This document shows, piece after piece, positions 12,103-22,064 of a DNA stretch of 64,000 bases. Source of the DNA: Agelas oroides. Taxonomy: Eukaryota > Porifera > Demospongiae > Agelasida > Agelasidae. Location of the stretch: positions 9,215,127 to 9,279,126 of the forward strand of contig OX422185.1 of NCBI GenBank assembly GCA_949130485.1. Reading direction: 5' to 3'. A model generated the notes under the pieces. It ran no database searches. It saw only the letters and a list, made by a program, of their open reading frames with translations, and was not told the DNA's origin. The translations under genes and the position numbers were made by a program. Numbering within the stretch: position 1 is the first letter of the stretch; every line of letters starts with the position of its first letter.

Positions 12103-12430
12103 GTGTCTGCATTGTCTATGGCTAATTTTTACAATGGCAGTGGATTGTTTGGATCAATGTCTTTGCTCCATGATGGTAGGGATGTGTTCCGTCGTGTTCT
12201 GCGCTTACTTGGTGGGATTGGAAATTGCTTTTTCTTCCTTTTTCGTGTTTGGCTCTTCTTCCGACTTGTGCTTTGGTTTGTCCTCAGCCTTGCCTTTCTG
12301 CTGTCAATCTCTTTCTCCATCTCACGTCTGTTTTTCATCCATTTTCCTCTTTTCTTCTTCCTCCATTTGCTTTTGTTCCATATTGTCGTCTCCCTTCTCT
12401 TCCTTTTCAAACTTTTGTTGATCTGACATG
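12103..12430 (-). CDS. Possible highly charged first exon in the foldback core, unrecognised
   Basis: On the minus strand an ATG near 12426-12428 opens MSDQQKFEKEEKGDDNMEQK followed by a glutamate/lysine-rich run, ending at a donor-like AGAC|GTGAGA near 12325. Other minus frames across the region are lysine/arginine-rich, as the purine-rich strand dictates. It could be the start of an element gene transcribed toward the left arm, or mere compositional bias. No domain recognised. Confidence 0.2.
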
Positions 12431-12489
12431 CTGCTAGTGTTTAGCTTCCCCACTTCTCCTTCTGCTCGCTAAATACACTACAGGGGCTT

Positions 12490-12625
12490 GCTTGTCCCAC
12501 CCTTTCTGTAGTAGGCCACAGGTTGGGAGTTCAAAGGGACCGAAACCCGTCCGTGGTCATGCGATGACTGGAAAGGGTACTCCCCTGAAGACCAGTGCTT
12601 TTTTAAGCATATCTCCCAAAAAAAC
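12490..12625. repeat. Possible decayed SINE in the foldback core
   Basis: CACAGGTTGGGAGTTCAAAG resembles a tRNA B box with flanks, set in about 130 bp beginning near a weak A-box-like GGGGCTTGCTTG. Evidence is thin: no target duplication and no tail. Confidence 0.2.
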
Positions 12626-12629
12626 AATA

Positions 12630-12760
12630 ACTCACTTTGCCATAACTGCCCCACCTATTTGAGCCATAAATGCCCCACCTATTTAAGTCATAAATGCCCC
12701 ACCCATTTAAGCCATGAATACCCCATTCATTTAAGCCATAAATGCCCCATCCCCATATCC
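12630..12760. repeat. Short tandem repeat, ~21-bp unit
   Basis: Five imperfect copies of a unit like CCCACCTATTTAAGCCATAA. Confidence 0.7.
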
Positions 12761-12849
12761 CATCATGTTTTAACTTCACAGTTTATGTATGTGTGGAAAT
12801 TTTCACATAATGAACATCGATGTCCCAGCGGGGTTGGTGCTCCTCCACT

Positions 12850-13515
12850 CGACACACAACCTCTGAAATTGTGACAGCTATAGCAGTTAAAGAGTGGTTA
12901 GAAAACCCTGCAGACTACCAAGGATTCCTTACAATAGATGATGAAAGCAACGGTGAAGTACCATTAGTAATACATGAAGCACCTAAGTTTCTTCAGCCAG
13001 GATATTTTCATGGTCCATTGGCAAATACAATGGTTACAGCCATCAGTAATGTTCCAATCATCATCTTCTCATCTGCACTACATCATCCTATTATATACAT
13101 TTCGCCCAGAAGGTGTACAGTCAGTGCACCACTTTATGCTGCTTTTAATCAGCATGGTGAAGGGCATTACAATGCCATCACTTTTCAAGAACACTCCACT
13201 TCCAGTACTACAGCATCTCAATGTTGTGATGCTTCATTTGAACCCCACTGCCACTGTGGAGTTAATGATAAGAAAGGTAAAGAACATTGCACAAAGATGA
13301 GAAAATACCACATGCATACGATGTCCATGTCTACAAGCCAATCAACGCTGTACAGACTCTTGCCAGTGTAGGGGATGTGCTAATCCCAGTGGTGTTAGAG
13401 CAGTTGCAAGCAATGCAAACAAGTCACGTGAAAGAAGAAAACATGCCTGGCAGAACCAGAAAAGTAAGTCACTGAGGAGTTCACCGTTTGCTAAAGACCA
13501 GAAAGAAGATGTACG
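12850..13515 (+). pseudogene. OTU cysteine-protease C-terminal part plus CXC-type cysteine-rich domain
   Basis: About 12860-13195 encodes EWLENPADYQGFLTIDD..., then FLQPGYFHGPLANTMVTAIS and SNVPIIIFSS, ending GEGHYNAITF. The GHYN motif with its spacing to the PI.IF strand is the C-terminal half of an OTU fold, HYN holding the catalytic histidine. Downstream come CHCGVND...C and, in the next frame from about 13310, TCIRCPCLQANQRCTDSCQC RGCANPSG-like cysteine pairs resembling a CXC/tesmin-like zinc motif. The frame changes once near 13300-13312. The N-terminal OTU half with the catalytic cysteine was not found. OTU domains occur in several large eukaryotic DNA transposons; here it lies in the foldback core, so an element gene is likely. 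Confidence 0.6.
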
Positions 13516-13549
13516 TTCAGGAAGTCAAACGGAACTGGAGTGCTGGAGT

Positions 13550-15745
13550 CCAGTGGTGACAGTTGTGACTACCGTGACAATGGTGACAGTGGTGACTGGG
13601 GACAGTAGTGACTATTGTGACAGTGGTGACAGTAGTAACTACCGTGACAGTGGGGACAGTAGTGACTACCGTGACAGTGGTGACAGTAGTGACTACCGTG
13701 ACAGTGGGGACAGTGGTGACTACCGTGACAGTGGGGACAGTGGTGACTACCGTGACAGTGGGGACAGTGGTGACTACCGTGACAGTGGGGACAGTGGTGA
13801 CTACCGTGACAGTGGGGACAGTGGGGACAGTGGTGACTACCGTGACAGTGGGGACAGTGGTGACTACTGTGACAGTGGGGACAGTGGTGACTACCGTGAC
13901 AGTGGGGACAGTGGTGACTACCGTGACAGTGGGGACAGTGGTGACTACCGTGACAGTGGGGACAGTGGTGACTACTGTGACAGTGGGGACAGTAGTGACT
14001 ACTGTGACAGTGGTGACAGTAGTGACTACTGTGACAGTGGTGACAGTGGTGACTACTGTGGCAGTGGGGACAGTAGTGACTACCGTGACAGTGGTGACAG
14101 TTTTAACTACTGTGACGTGGGGAGAGTAGTGACTACTGTGACAGAGGTGACGGTAGTGACTACTGTGACAGTGGGACAGTAGTGACTACTGTGACAGTGG
14201 TGACAGTGGTGACTACTGTGACAGTGGTGACAGTGGTGACTACTGTGACAGTGGGGACAGTAGTGACTACTGTGACAGTGGGGACAGTTGTGACTACTGT
14301 GACAGTAGTGACAGTGGTGACAGTAGTGACTACTGTGACAGCAGTGACAATAGTGACTACCGTGACAGTGGGGACAGTGGTGACTACTGTGACAGTGGGG
14401 ACGGTAGTGACTACTGTGACAGTGGGGACAGTAGTGACTACTGTGACAGTGGTGACAGTAGTGACTACTGTGACAGTGGTGACAGTAGTGACTACTGTGA
14501 CAGTGGTGACAGTTGTGACAGAGGTGACAGTAGTGACTACCGTGACAGAGGTAACAGTAGTGACTACTGTGACAGTGGGACAGTAGTGACTACTGTGACA
14601 GTGGTGACAGTGGTGACTACTGTGACAGTGATGACAGTTGTGACAGTGGTGATAGTTGTGACAGTGGTGACAGTAGTTACTACTGTGACAGTGGGGACAG
14701 TAGTGACTACCGTGACAGTGGTGACAGTAGTGACTACCGTGACAGTGGTGACAGTAGTGACTACCGTGACAGTGGGGACAGTAGTGACTACTGTGACAGA
14801 GGTGACAGTAGTGACTACTGTGACAGTGGTGACAGTAGTGACTACTGTGACAGTGGGGACAGTGGTGACTACTGGACAGTAGTGACTACTGTGACAGTGG
14901 GGACAGCAGTGACTACTGTGACAGTGGGGACAGTAGTGACTACTGTGACAGTGGGGACAGTTGTGACTACTGTGACAGTAGTGACAGTGGTGACAGTAGT
15001 GACTACTGTGACAGCAGTGACGATAGTGACTACCGTGACAGTGGGGACAGTGGTGACTACTGTGACAGTGGGGACGGTAGTGACTACTGTGACAGTGGGG
15101 ACAGTAGTGACTACTGTGACAGTGGTGACAGTGGGGACAGTAGTGACTACTGTGACAGTGGTGGCAGTAGTGACTACTGTGACAGTGGTGACAGTTGTGA
15201 CAGAGGTGACAGAGGTGACAGTAGTGACTACTGTGACAGAGGTGACAGTAGTGACTACTGTGACAGTGGTGACAGTAGTGACTACTGTGACAGTGGGGAC
15301 AGTGGTGACTACTGGACAGTAGTGACTACTGTGACAGTGGGGACAGCAGTGACTACTGTGACAGAGGTGACAGTAGTGACAGTGGTGACAGTAGTGACAA
15401 TGGTGACAGTAGTGACTACTGTGACAGCGGTGACAATAGTGACTACCGTGACAGTGGGGACAGTGGTGACTACTGTGACAGTGGGGACGGTAGTGACTAC
15501 TGTGACAGTGGGGATAGTAGTGACTACTGTGACAGTGGGGACAGTAGTGACTACCGTGACAGTGGTGACGGTAGTGACTACCGTGACAGTGGTGACAGTA
15601 GTGACTACCGTGACAGTGGTGACAGTTGTGACTACCGTGACAGTGGTGACAGTAGTGACTACCGTGACAGTGGTGACAGTTGTGACTACCGTGACAGTGG
15701 TGACAGTAGTGACTACCGTGACAGTGGTGACAGTGGTGACAGCAG
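13550..15745. repeat. Right satellite arm, inverted copy of the left arm
   Basis: Same 9-bp/27-bp units as the left arm but in opposite orientation (GTGACTACC GTGACAGTG GGGACAGTG). Internal segments of a few hundred base pairs recur (compare 14180-14870 with 14880-15320), showing higher-order duplication. Serine/aspartate/glycine-rich or valine/threonine-rich frames here are not genes. Confidence 0.95.
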
Positions 15746-15847
15746 TTGCAGATAATGATGTAATGTACTGATGTACTGATGGGTTACATCACAATGATGT
15801 AATGTAGTGACCGGTTACATGGAGAAACAACCGGGGTGGAAGTGTAC

Positions 15848-16060
15848 AATCCAGTGTTATTAACTTCCTTGCTAATGCTGGCTTAGTAGATGTCTCTAGC
15901 ACATACCCTAGCTGTACCTGGATGTCAGAGAAATGGCTGACTCTCAGAAGCACAGTAATGCAGTAGCGCTTTAACTAAACGCACGAAAAGCGATTCAAAA
16001 ATGAAAAAATTTTCCAATTAACGCACGTTAGAATGTAATTATCTTGCATTCCAGGTGCAC
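15848..16060. other. Body of the small TIR element
   Basis: About 210 bp between the right foldback terminus and the outer TIR; no coding content seen. Confidence 0.4.
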
Positions 16061-16308
16061 TGTACACTTCCGCCCCAGCCTATCGCCCAGACCCACACAT
16101 AGGCTGGAATGAGGTTCACCCCCAAATATGTGGGATGGGTAGGTAGAGCTGACTAAAGGTTAGCTATACATCCGGCTATGTGTATGTCAATGCTGTCTTC
16201 TCAACACTAGCATGTAATATATCATTATAACACAACCTAACACGACATAACGCAATTAACAATCCAAACACTATCCAAAAATATGCTAGTCTGAGATGTG
16301 GTAATGTT

Positions 16309-18162
16309 TTAAATTTTACAGATTGGACATTTCCATAGTTTCTTCAGCGTTGGGTTGTGGACACACTTTTTGTGGTACCATCTTGGGCAGGTGTCACATC
16401 CAACCCAGAGAGACTCTTCACCTCCAGAAAAGGTTTTGTCACATGTTGGACAAGTCTCCGTATCGAGCTCCTTCTTCTCTATTACATACGTTCTTGCCAC
16501 CTGCTTACGTCTCGTCAAGAACCTGAGCTTCTTTCGCACACCTGCAGGTATGCATGAATGTACATGCACATGGTAATAAATTAAATAGGTATAATTATGT
16601 TGCAATGGTTAGCCTTCACCCAGTGGTGTAGTAGGAAAGGGTATTTAGTAGGGGGGGGCTAAGCTTTAGTGGTGTTGGTAAAAGATACCGCGCGCAAAGC
16701 GTGCGGTGAAATTTTATTAAAACTACACCCACTAATTAGTGAAAAATTCGCCTTTGGATGTGCTCTCTTCTCCAACGTGGAATTGGATATAGGCACGATT
16801 CAAAAGACGATAATTGCTTCATTTGCAACCTTTGCTGTACAAGCTACAGATACTCCTGTATTAATTACCCGTGGACAAAGAGTACGTGGCACATAAAACG
16901 GCGAGTACCAGTACTTATCCGAGTACCTATATAAACACAGTGAACTGGGGGGGGGCTAAGCCTCCCCAGTAGCCCCCCTCCCCCCCTATTCCTACGCCCT
17001 TGCCTTCATACTCCTTTTCTTTGGCTTGGGTAACGAAGTTTTACCTAGTTTAGTTTGTTTACGAATTCTACAATTAGCTCTGCATTGCTACCTTCAGTCT
17101 TCATTCTCTTCGAGGGTGATAGCTGTTCCTCTGAAGTCTCCTTGTGGCCTATGATATGCAAGAAGAGATTGATAATTAGTAAGCTGACAACTTAATCATT
17201 TGCGCATGCATTGCTGACCAGGCTTATCCGCAATCCCTTCTGCATATTCCAGTGGTCTTTTTCATTTGCCTCTACTGGGGATCTCTCTTTTACGGCCTGG
17301 GATGAAAGAGTGCGGTCTGTGTTAATGATACAGTGCATTCAGGGCAATAGTCTGTCCAGATGATTAACCTTGAGAGGAAGTCTTAAGCTTTTTTTTTGAA
17401 GCATTGGTGGACGTCTGGCACTTGGAAGTATCCTGGTGGCCTATAGGAATCTTGCTAGGGCTTGGGGTTGGACCTGTATGATATGGGATAAAAAGTAGAG
17501 TGATAGTTCCAAAGTTTTGCTTGCATCATGGTTACAATAGTGCTTTTTAGCTCTGCAATGCCCATTTAGTTAATTGTTAACCTCGAGGGGTAGACTTCAC
17601 TTTCTTTAAGGGTGAGGTCAGAGAACCATCAGGACATGTGTGGTTGTCAGAGGTCTCCTTGCGTCCTAGGAGTTGAGTGAAACCATTTTATCGCTGAACC
17701 AACTAGCAGAGAATGCATATATTAACTATGAGCATGCTCACCAGGGTAATCTGCACTCTGGCACCCTTCACTTGTGTCCAGCTTCTTGCTAGGGCTTGGG
17801 GTTAGACCTGCATGGTGTGGGATAAAAAAATGTTACAGTGCAGAGTGATCTTTTACTTACATGTATATTTATGATAGTGATTATATAGCTCTGTAATGTC
17901 CATTAATATATAGCCAATGTAAGATGTTTAACCTCGAGGGGTAGACTTCACTTTCTTTAAGGGTGACGTCATGCGAGAACGATCAGGGCATGTGTGGTTG
18001 TCAGAGGTCTCCTTGCGTCCTAGGAGTTTGAATTAAACCAGTTTATCGCTGAACCAACTAGCAGAGAATGCATATATTAACTATGAGCATGCTCACCATG
18101 GTAATCTGCACTCTGGCACTCTTGTTCTGTATCCAGCTTCTTGCTAGGGCTTGGGGTTGGTC
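16309..18162 (-). CDS. PHD-finger protein with tandemly duplicated exons, 5' end not seen
   Basis: The last exon (16309-16541, acceptor ACCTGCAG) encodes a basic stretch and then a PHD finger: TCPTCDKTFSGGEESLW, GCDTCPRWYHKKCV, KLWKCPICKI, i.e. C-x2-C, C-x2-C, H-x2-C, C-x2-C with the conserved W, ending at TAA 16309-16311. Upstream small exons, phase 1 at both ends where tested, are 17092-17148, 17582-17665, 17742-17807, 17933-18019 and 18097-18162. They alternate between two types, GPTPSPSKKLDT...CQSADY and GRKETSDNHTCPD...PLKKVKSTPRG. Candidate exons at 17219-17296 (holds an in-frame TGA) and 17369-17473 are less certain. PHD fingers usually read histone tails, so a nuclear role is likely. 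Beyond 18237 foldback elements interrupt the sequence, so the gene may be truncated. Confidence 0.6.
16619..17001. mobile_element. hAT-like MITE in an intron of the PHD gene
   Basis: Ends are imperfect inverted repeats (CAGTGGTGTAGTAGGAAAGG at left; the right end in reverse complement begins AAGGGCGTAGGAATAGGGGG). The target GCCTTCAC (16612-16619) is repeated as GCCTTCAT (17002-17009), an 8-bp duplication with one difference, typical of hAT elements. Inner G-runs near 16650 and 16950 also pair. The 75-codon frame at 16669-16896 within it has no recognised domain. Confidence 0.7.
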
Positions 18163-18236
18163 CTGCATGGTGTGGGATAAAAAAAATGTTACAGTGCAGA
18201 GTGATCTTTTACTACATGTATATTTATGATAGTGAT
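17575..18236 (-). repeat. Tandem duplication of a ~350-bp two-exon unit
   Basis: The interval 17575-17925 is repeated at 17926-18236 with very high identity in exons and introns, including the intronic string ACATGTATATTTATGATAGT. Each unit holds one exon of each of the two alternating types. The third unit is cut off exactly where a foldback arm begins (18237). Confidence 0.8.
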
Positions 18237-18807
18237 TAGAGTAAGTTAGCAATCATCGGACGACAGGTATATTCGGACACTCAAACGCGGAGGGAAAACT
18301 GCGTAAACATTCGGCGATACCACAAGACTGTAGCTGAGGTACGTGGTACCTGGTGTACCAAAAATGACGCCCGCGCATTGTTTCCTGCTGGCGCTAGAAG
18401 CGATAAAATGGCCGTCCGAAAAACATCAATATTCGGAAAAGTGTGTGTATTTTCAGACACTGTTGTTTGTGCCTTCTCTGAAGCTGGTTTTGGAGAGATT
18501 TTAGCATCGATACGATGCCCCAAGACCTCCCCAATTCGCAATATATTTTGGTAGCGGTAGCTGCTTTGAGTGAACACTCAATTAAGGGCGTAGCTGAACA
18601 TGGACCAGTCCGATCGATCAATAATCGGACGGTGAAATTTGTCATTTCTTGCTGTGTTGTCTCCAAACAAGTTGAAGTCTCCACAATATTAGCATCAGTA
18701 GAATCTACAGCCAGTACAGGCTCTTGGCTACATGCTGGTATTTGTCCGGTGTTTGTGCGTTGAGTAGTTCTCGAGATATTGCACGATATCGTTTGAACTC
18801 ACCTATT
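18237..18807. mobile_element. Single arm of the TAGAGTAAGTTAGC foldback family
   Basis: Begins TAGAGTAAGTTAGCAATCAT and continues for 571 bp, nearly identical to the arms at 18808, 19390, 25178 and 26422 (last two inverted pairs). It abuts the next arm directly. Both strands stay open for over 90 codons in all copies, but no domain is recognised and the frame is shared only because the copies are recent. Confidence 0.75.
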
Positions 18808-19943
18808 TAGAGTAAGTTAGCAATCATCGGACGACAGGTATATTCGGACACTCAAACGCGGAGGGAAAACTGCGTAAACATTCGGCGATACCACAAGACT
18901 GTAGCTGAGGTATGTGGTACCTGGTGTACCAAAAATGACGCCCGCGCATTGTTTCCTGTTGGCGCTAGAAGCGATAAAATGGCCGTCCGAAAAACATCAA
19001 TATTCGGAAAAGTGTATGTATTTTCAGACACTGTTGTTTGTGCCTTCTCTGAAGCTGCTTTTGGAGAGATTTTAGCATCGATACGATGCCCCAAGACCTC
19101 CCCAATTCGCAATATATTTTGGTAGCGGTAGCTGCTTTGAACACTCAGGGGCGTAGCTGAACATGGACCAGTCCGCTCGATCAATAATCGGACGGTGAAA
19201 TTTGTCATTTCTTGCTGTGTTGTCTCCAAACAAGTTGAAGTCTCCACCATATTAGCATCAGTAGAATCTACAGGCTCTTGGCTACATGCTGGTACTTGTC
19301 CGGAGTTTGTGCGTTGAGTAGTTCTCGAGATGTAAATATATTTCATGTTTCTTTCCATAAAGTACGCTGGTTGATTTATGTGCAGCATAAATAGGTGAGT
19401 TCAAACGATATCGTGCAATATCTCGAGAACTACTCAACGCACAAACACCGGACAAGTACCAGCATGTAGCCAAGAGCCTGTAGATTCTACTGATGCTAAT
19501 ATGGTGGAGACTTCAACTTGTTTGGAGACAACACAGCAAGAAATGACAAATTTCACCGTCCGATTATTGATCGAGCGGACTGGTCCATGTTCAGCTACGC
19601 CCCTGAGTGTTCAAAGCAGCTACCGCTACCAAAATATATTGCGAATTGGGGAGGTCTTGGGGCATCGTATCGATGCTAAAATCTCTCCAAAAGCAGCTTC
19701 AGAGAAGGCACAAACAACAGTGTCTGAAAATACATACACTTTTCCGAATATTGATGTTTTTCGGACGGCCATTTTATCGCTTCTAGCGCCAACAGGAAAC
19801 AATGCGCGGGCGTCATTTTTGGTACACCAGGTACCACGTACCTCAGCTACAGTCTTGTGGTATCGCCGTATGTTTACGCAGTTTTCCCTCCGCGTTTGAG
19901 TGTCCGAATATACCTGTCGTCCGATGATTGCTAACTTACTCTA
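18808..19943. mobile_element. 1.1-kb palindromic foldback element
   Basis: Starts TAGAGTAAGTTAGC and ends with its reverse complement (GCTAACTTACTCTA). The arms, about 530-550 bp, are almost identical; the spacer is 19332-19390. The reverse complement of this spacer also follows the element at 19943-19994, giving an arm-spacer-arm'-spacer' layout. TA at the ends suggests a TA target. A frame common to all arms encodes TCLETTQQEMTNFTVRLLIE-like sequence with no recognised family. Confidence 0.75.
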
Positions 19944-19994
19944 TGCTGCACATAAATCAACCAGCGTACTTTATGGAAAGAAACATGAAATATA

Positions 19995-20240
19995 CTCTTC
20001 TTTTTGCACTGAATTATTGTACATCGTAATTCATACACTCAAACCTGCCATGCGATGAACAGAAAACCATTACTACCTAAAGCCAAAGCAAAAGCCGAAG
20101 ATTGACTGAGTAATTATTTGTAATGTTGTGTATTTCTTCTGTGTTTTATGACATCACTTCTCTGTTGTTGACATCACTTAAATAATACAACTACCGCAAT
20201 CCTCAATAATTATATTGCACAACATGTACTGTCGGTCATT
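19995..20240. other. Short spacer, nothing recognised
   Basis: Non-repetitive AT-rich sequence between the foldback cluster and the minisatellite. Confidence 0.5.
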
Positions 20241-20249
20241 CTGTCATAC

Positions 20250-20780
20250 TGTCGGTGAAGCAGTACACCAGGTGAACCAGTGCACCGGTGAACCAGTGCA
20301 CCAGGTGAACCAGTAAACCAGTGCACCAGTGCACCAGGTGAACCAGGTGAACCGGTGAACCAGTGCACCAGGTGAACCAGTGCACCAGGTGACCCAGGTG
20401 AACCAGTGCACCAGGTGAACCGGTGCACCAGGTGAACCAGTGAACCAGTGCACCAGGTGAACCAGTGCACCAGGTGAACCAGTGCACCAGGTGAACCAGT
20501 GAACCGGTGTACCAGGTGAACCAGTGCACCAGTGCACCAGTGAACCGGTGTACCAGGTGTACCAGGTGAACCAGTGCACCAGTGCACTGGGTGAACCAGT
20601 GCACCAGGTGAACCAGTGAACCGGTGCACCAGTGCACCAGGTGAACCGGTGAACCAGTGCACCAGTGAACCAGTGCACCAGTGAACCAGTGCACCAGTGA
20701 ACCAGTGCACCAGGTGAACCAGTGAACCGGTGCACCAGGTGAACTGGTGAACCAGTGCACCAGGTGAACCAGGACACCAG
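20250..20780. repeat. Minisatellite of GTGAACCAG / GTGCACCAG units
   Basis: About 530 bp made of 9-bp words GTGAACCAG, GTGCACCAG and GTGCACCGG, often with a GT insertion giving 11-17-bp higher units. Three minus-strand frames stay open across it (LVHWFTGSPGALVH-like); they are repeat artefacts. Confidence 0.9.
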
Positions 20781-21117
20781 GCAATATTATATATAGGTTA
20801 ATCAGTGCAACTAGGGTAGCACAAGGTTATTCAGATAAATCAAAGCAAAGCTTTGTCACTTCGGACCGATGATACTATATTGTAAAAACTCGACAAACTA
20901 TAGGCTATAGATGCCTGCCATGCTCGTGACCTGTGAACCATGCACCACCGAGAATGCGCTAGTCTCGTAACACAATAACCCAAATCGTGCCAGGTATATA
21001 TTCGAATATTCGAATAGAACGGTAGACAATTAAATAATTTCAAAACTGGCTTCCGCTAGATTAGATTCATAAAACTTCCAGGAAGCCAATTTCTTCTGTT
21101 AGATCATCGTTGTAATT

Positions 21118-22064
21118 GGGGCGAGCGCAGCGAGCCCCACACTTGTGGTGAAAACGGAAAATTGTCTATATATGTATGTTTGGTACGTGCGTATTCCGTA
21201 TATATACATCCTGCCCCATTTGTGCGCGATGCAATATTTCTACATTGTATGTTGGGTCATGTAACCACTGTTGTGCACAAGAGACAAGGCTAGCAGGATA
21301 GAAAGGCTGAACAGTGGAAACCAACGTAACTGGGACTTGAAAAGGGTGAGGAAAGGGAGGCGCGACTAGCAAGGCGGAGACTGATTACTAATGTGCTGCG
21401 TGACACTGCCGCCAACGGGGAGTGCTCAGTGTATTAAAGACAGAGCGATTAGCTTGTGAGGACCCGAACCAGAGAGGTCTGCGTGACTCGACGAAATAAT
21501 TATCCCTCGTGAGCAACAGCTACAGAAGAGCTTCTAAACCCCATATCACAACTCCAGTAATTGTGCTCTGAAAAGGGCTGACAATATAGTCTACACCACC
21601 CCAACTTCATACCCCATAGCTGAGAGAATCCTGATTCTACAGCTGTATGTGCTCAGCAAAGACCCTGACTTGAGGAGACAGTGCCAAGATGTGAATAAGT
21701 TGGAGACACAGGAAACCAACAGAATATATTTGTTTGTACAAAGATGTTGAACCCTCATCCTCAACTTGCAACCGTTCAAGCCGCCTCCAAACGATTTGAG
21801 ACCTTGTTGCCTGCAGCAGTAGCTACCATTTCACAGTAATGACACAGAGTGTGTACAATGAACCCAAGATTAGCACACATATACCCAAGCTATATTGCTC
21901 CACAAACACCGGCATACATTTGATGTCCTACATAGCCTCTTCCCCAGGCGTTTTTTGCCTGTAGTTTTACAGGCTACAGTTGGAGGTGGGGAAGACCTGG
22001 GAATGAGACTATTGTTATGTGAGAGGAATGCAAGTGGGAAAAGGTAGTGCTATGGATTCCATAG
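21118..22064. repeat. 0.95-kb direct repeat, copy 1
   Basis: Matches 24181-25148 in the same orientation at high identity from CCACACTTGTGGTGAAAACG to TATGGATTCCATAG. Both copies start with a palindrome-like GGGCGAGCGCAGCGAGCCC that is itself inverted between copies. The short frame intact in copy 2 is disrupted here. Confidence 0.75.

Larger units (their letters stand above)
9847..15826. mobile_element. Giant foldback DNA transposon with satellite arms
   Basis: Unique terminal inverted repeats of about 85-95 bp (9847-9935 and 15740-15826; outer bases TTCTCCATGTAACCGG) match almost perfectly. Each continues inward into about 2 kb of the same 9/27-bp satellite in opposite orientation (left 9945-12010, right 13550-15745), so the arms form one inverted repeat of about 2.1 kb around a 1.5-kb core at 12010-13550. 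The core carries OTU-protease and CXC-type coding remains. Long TIRs made of tandem repeats are the hallmark of foldback elements (Drosophila FB, Galileo). No transposase was recognised in the core, so the superfamily is open. Confidence 0.8.
9824..16085. mobile_element. Small TIR element (CGATAGGCTGGGG ends) split by the giant foldback element
   Basis: CGATAGGCTGGGGTGGA at 9824-9840 recurs in reverse complement at 16062-16085 (GTACACTTCCGCCCCAGCCTATCG region). A direct copy of the inner part, GGGGTGGAAGTGTAC, stands at 15833-15847, immediately outside the foldback element. The simplest reading is a MITE of about 270 bp (9824-9846 plus 15833-16085) into which the foldback element inserted close to its left end, duplicating about 14 bp. 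No flanking duplication was seen for the outer element. Confidence 0.5.

Noticed and set aside
16669-16896. 75-codon ORF in the PHD gene intron
   Set aside because: Lies wholly within a hAT-like MITE and shows no domain.
20210-20784. Three overlapping minus-strand frames (ALVHWFTGSPG-like)
   Set aside because: Translation of the GTGAACCAG/GTGCACCAG minisatellite; all three frames are open at once.
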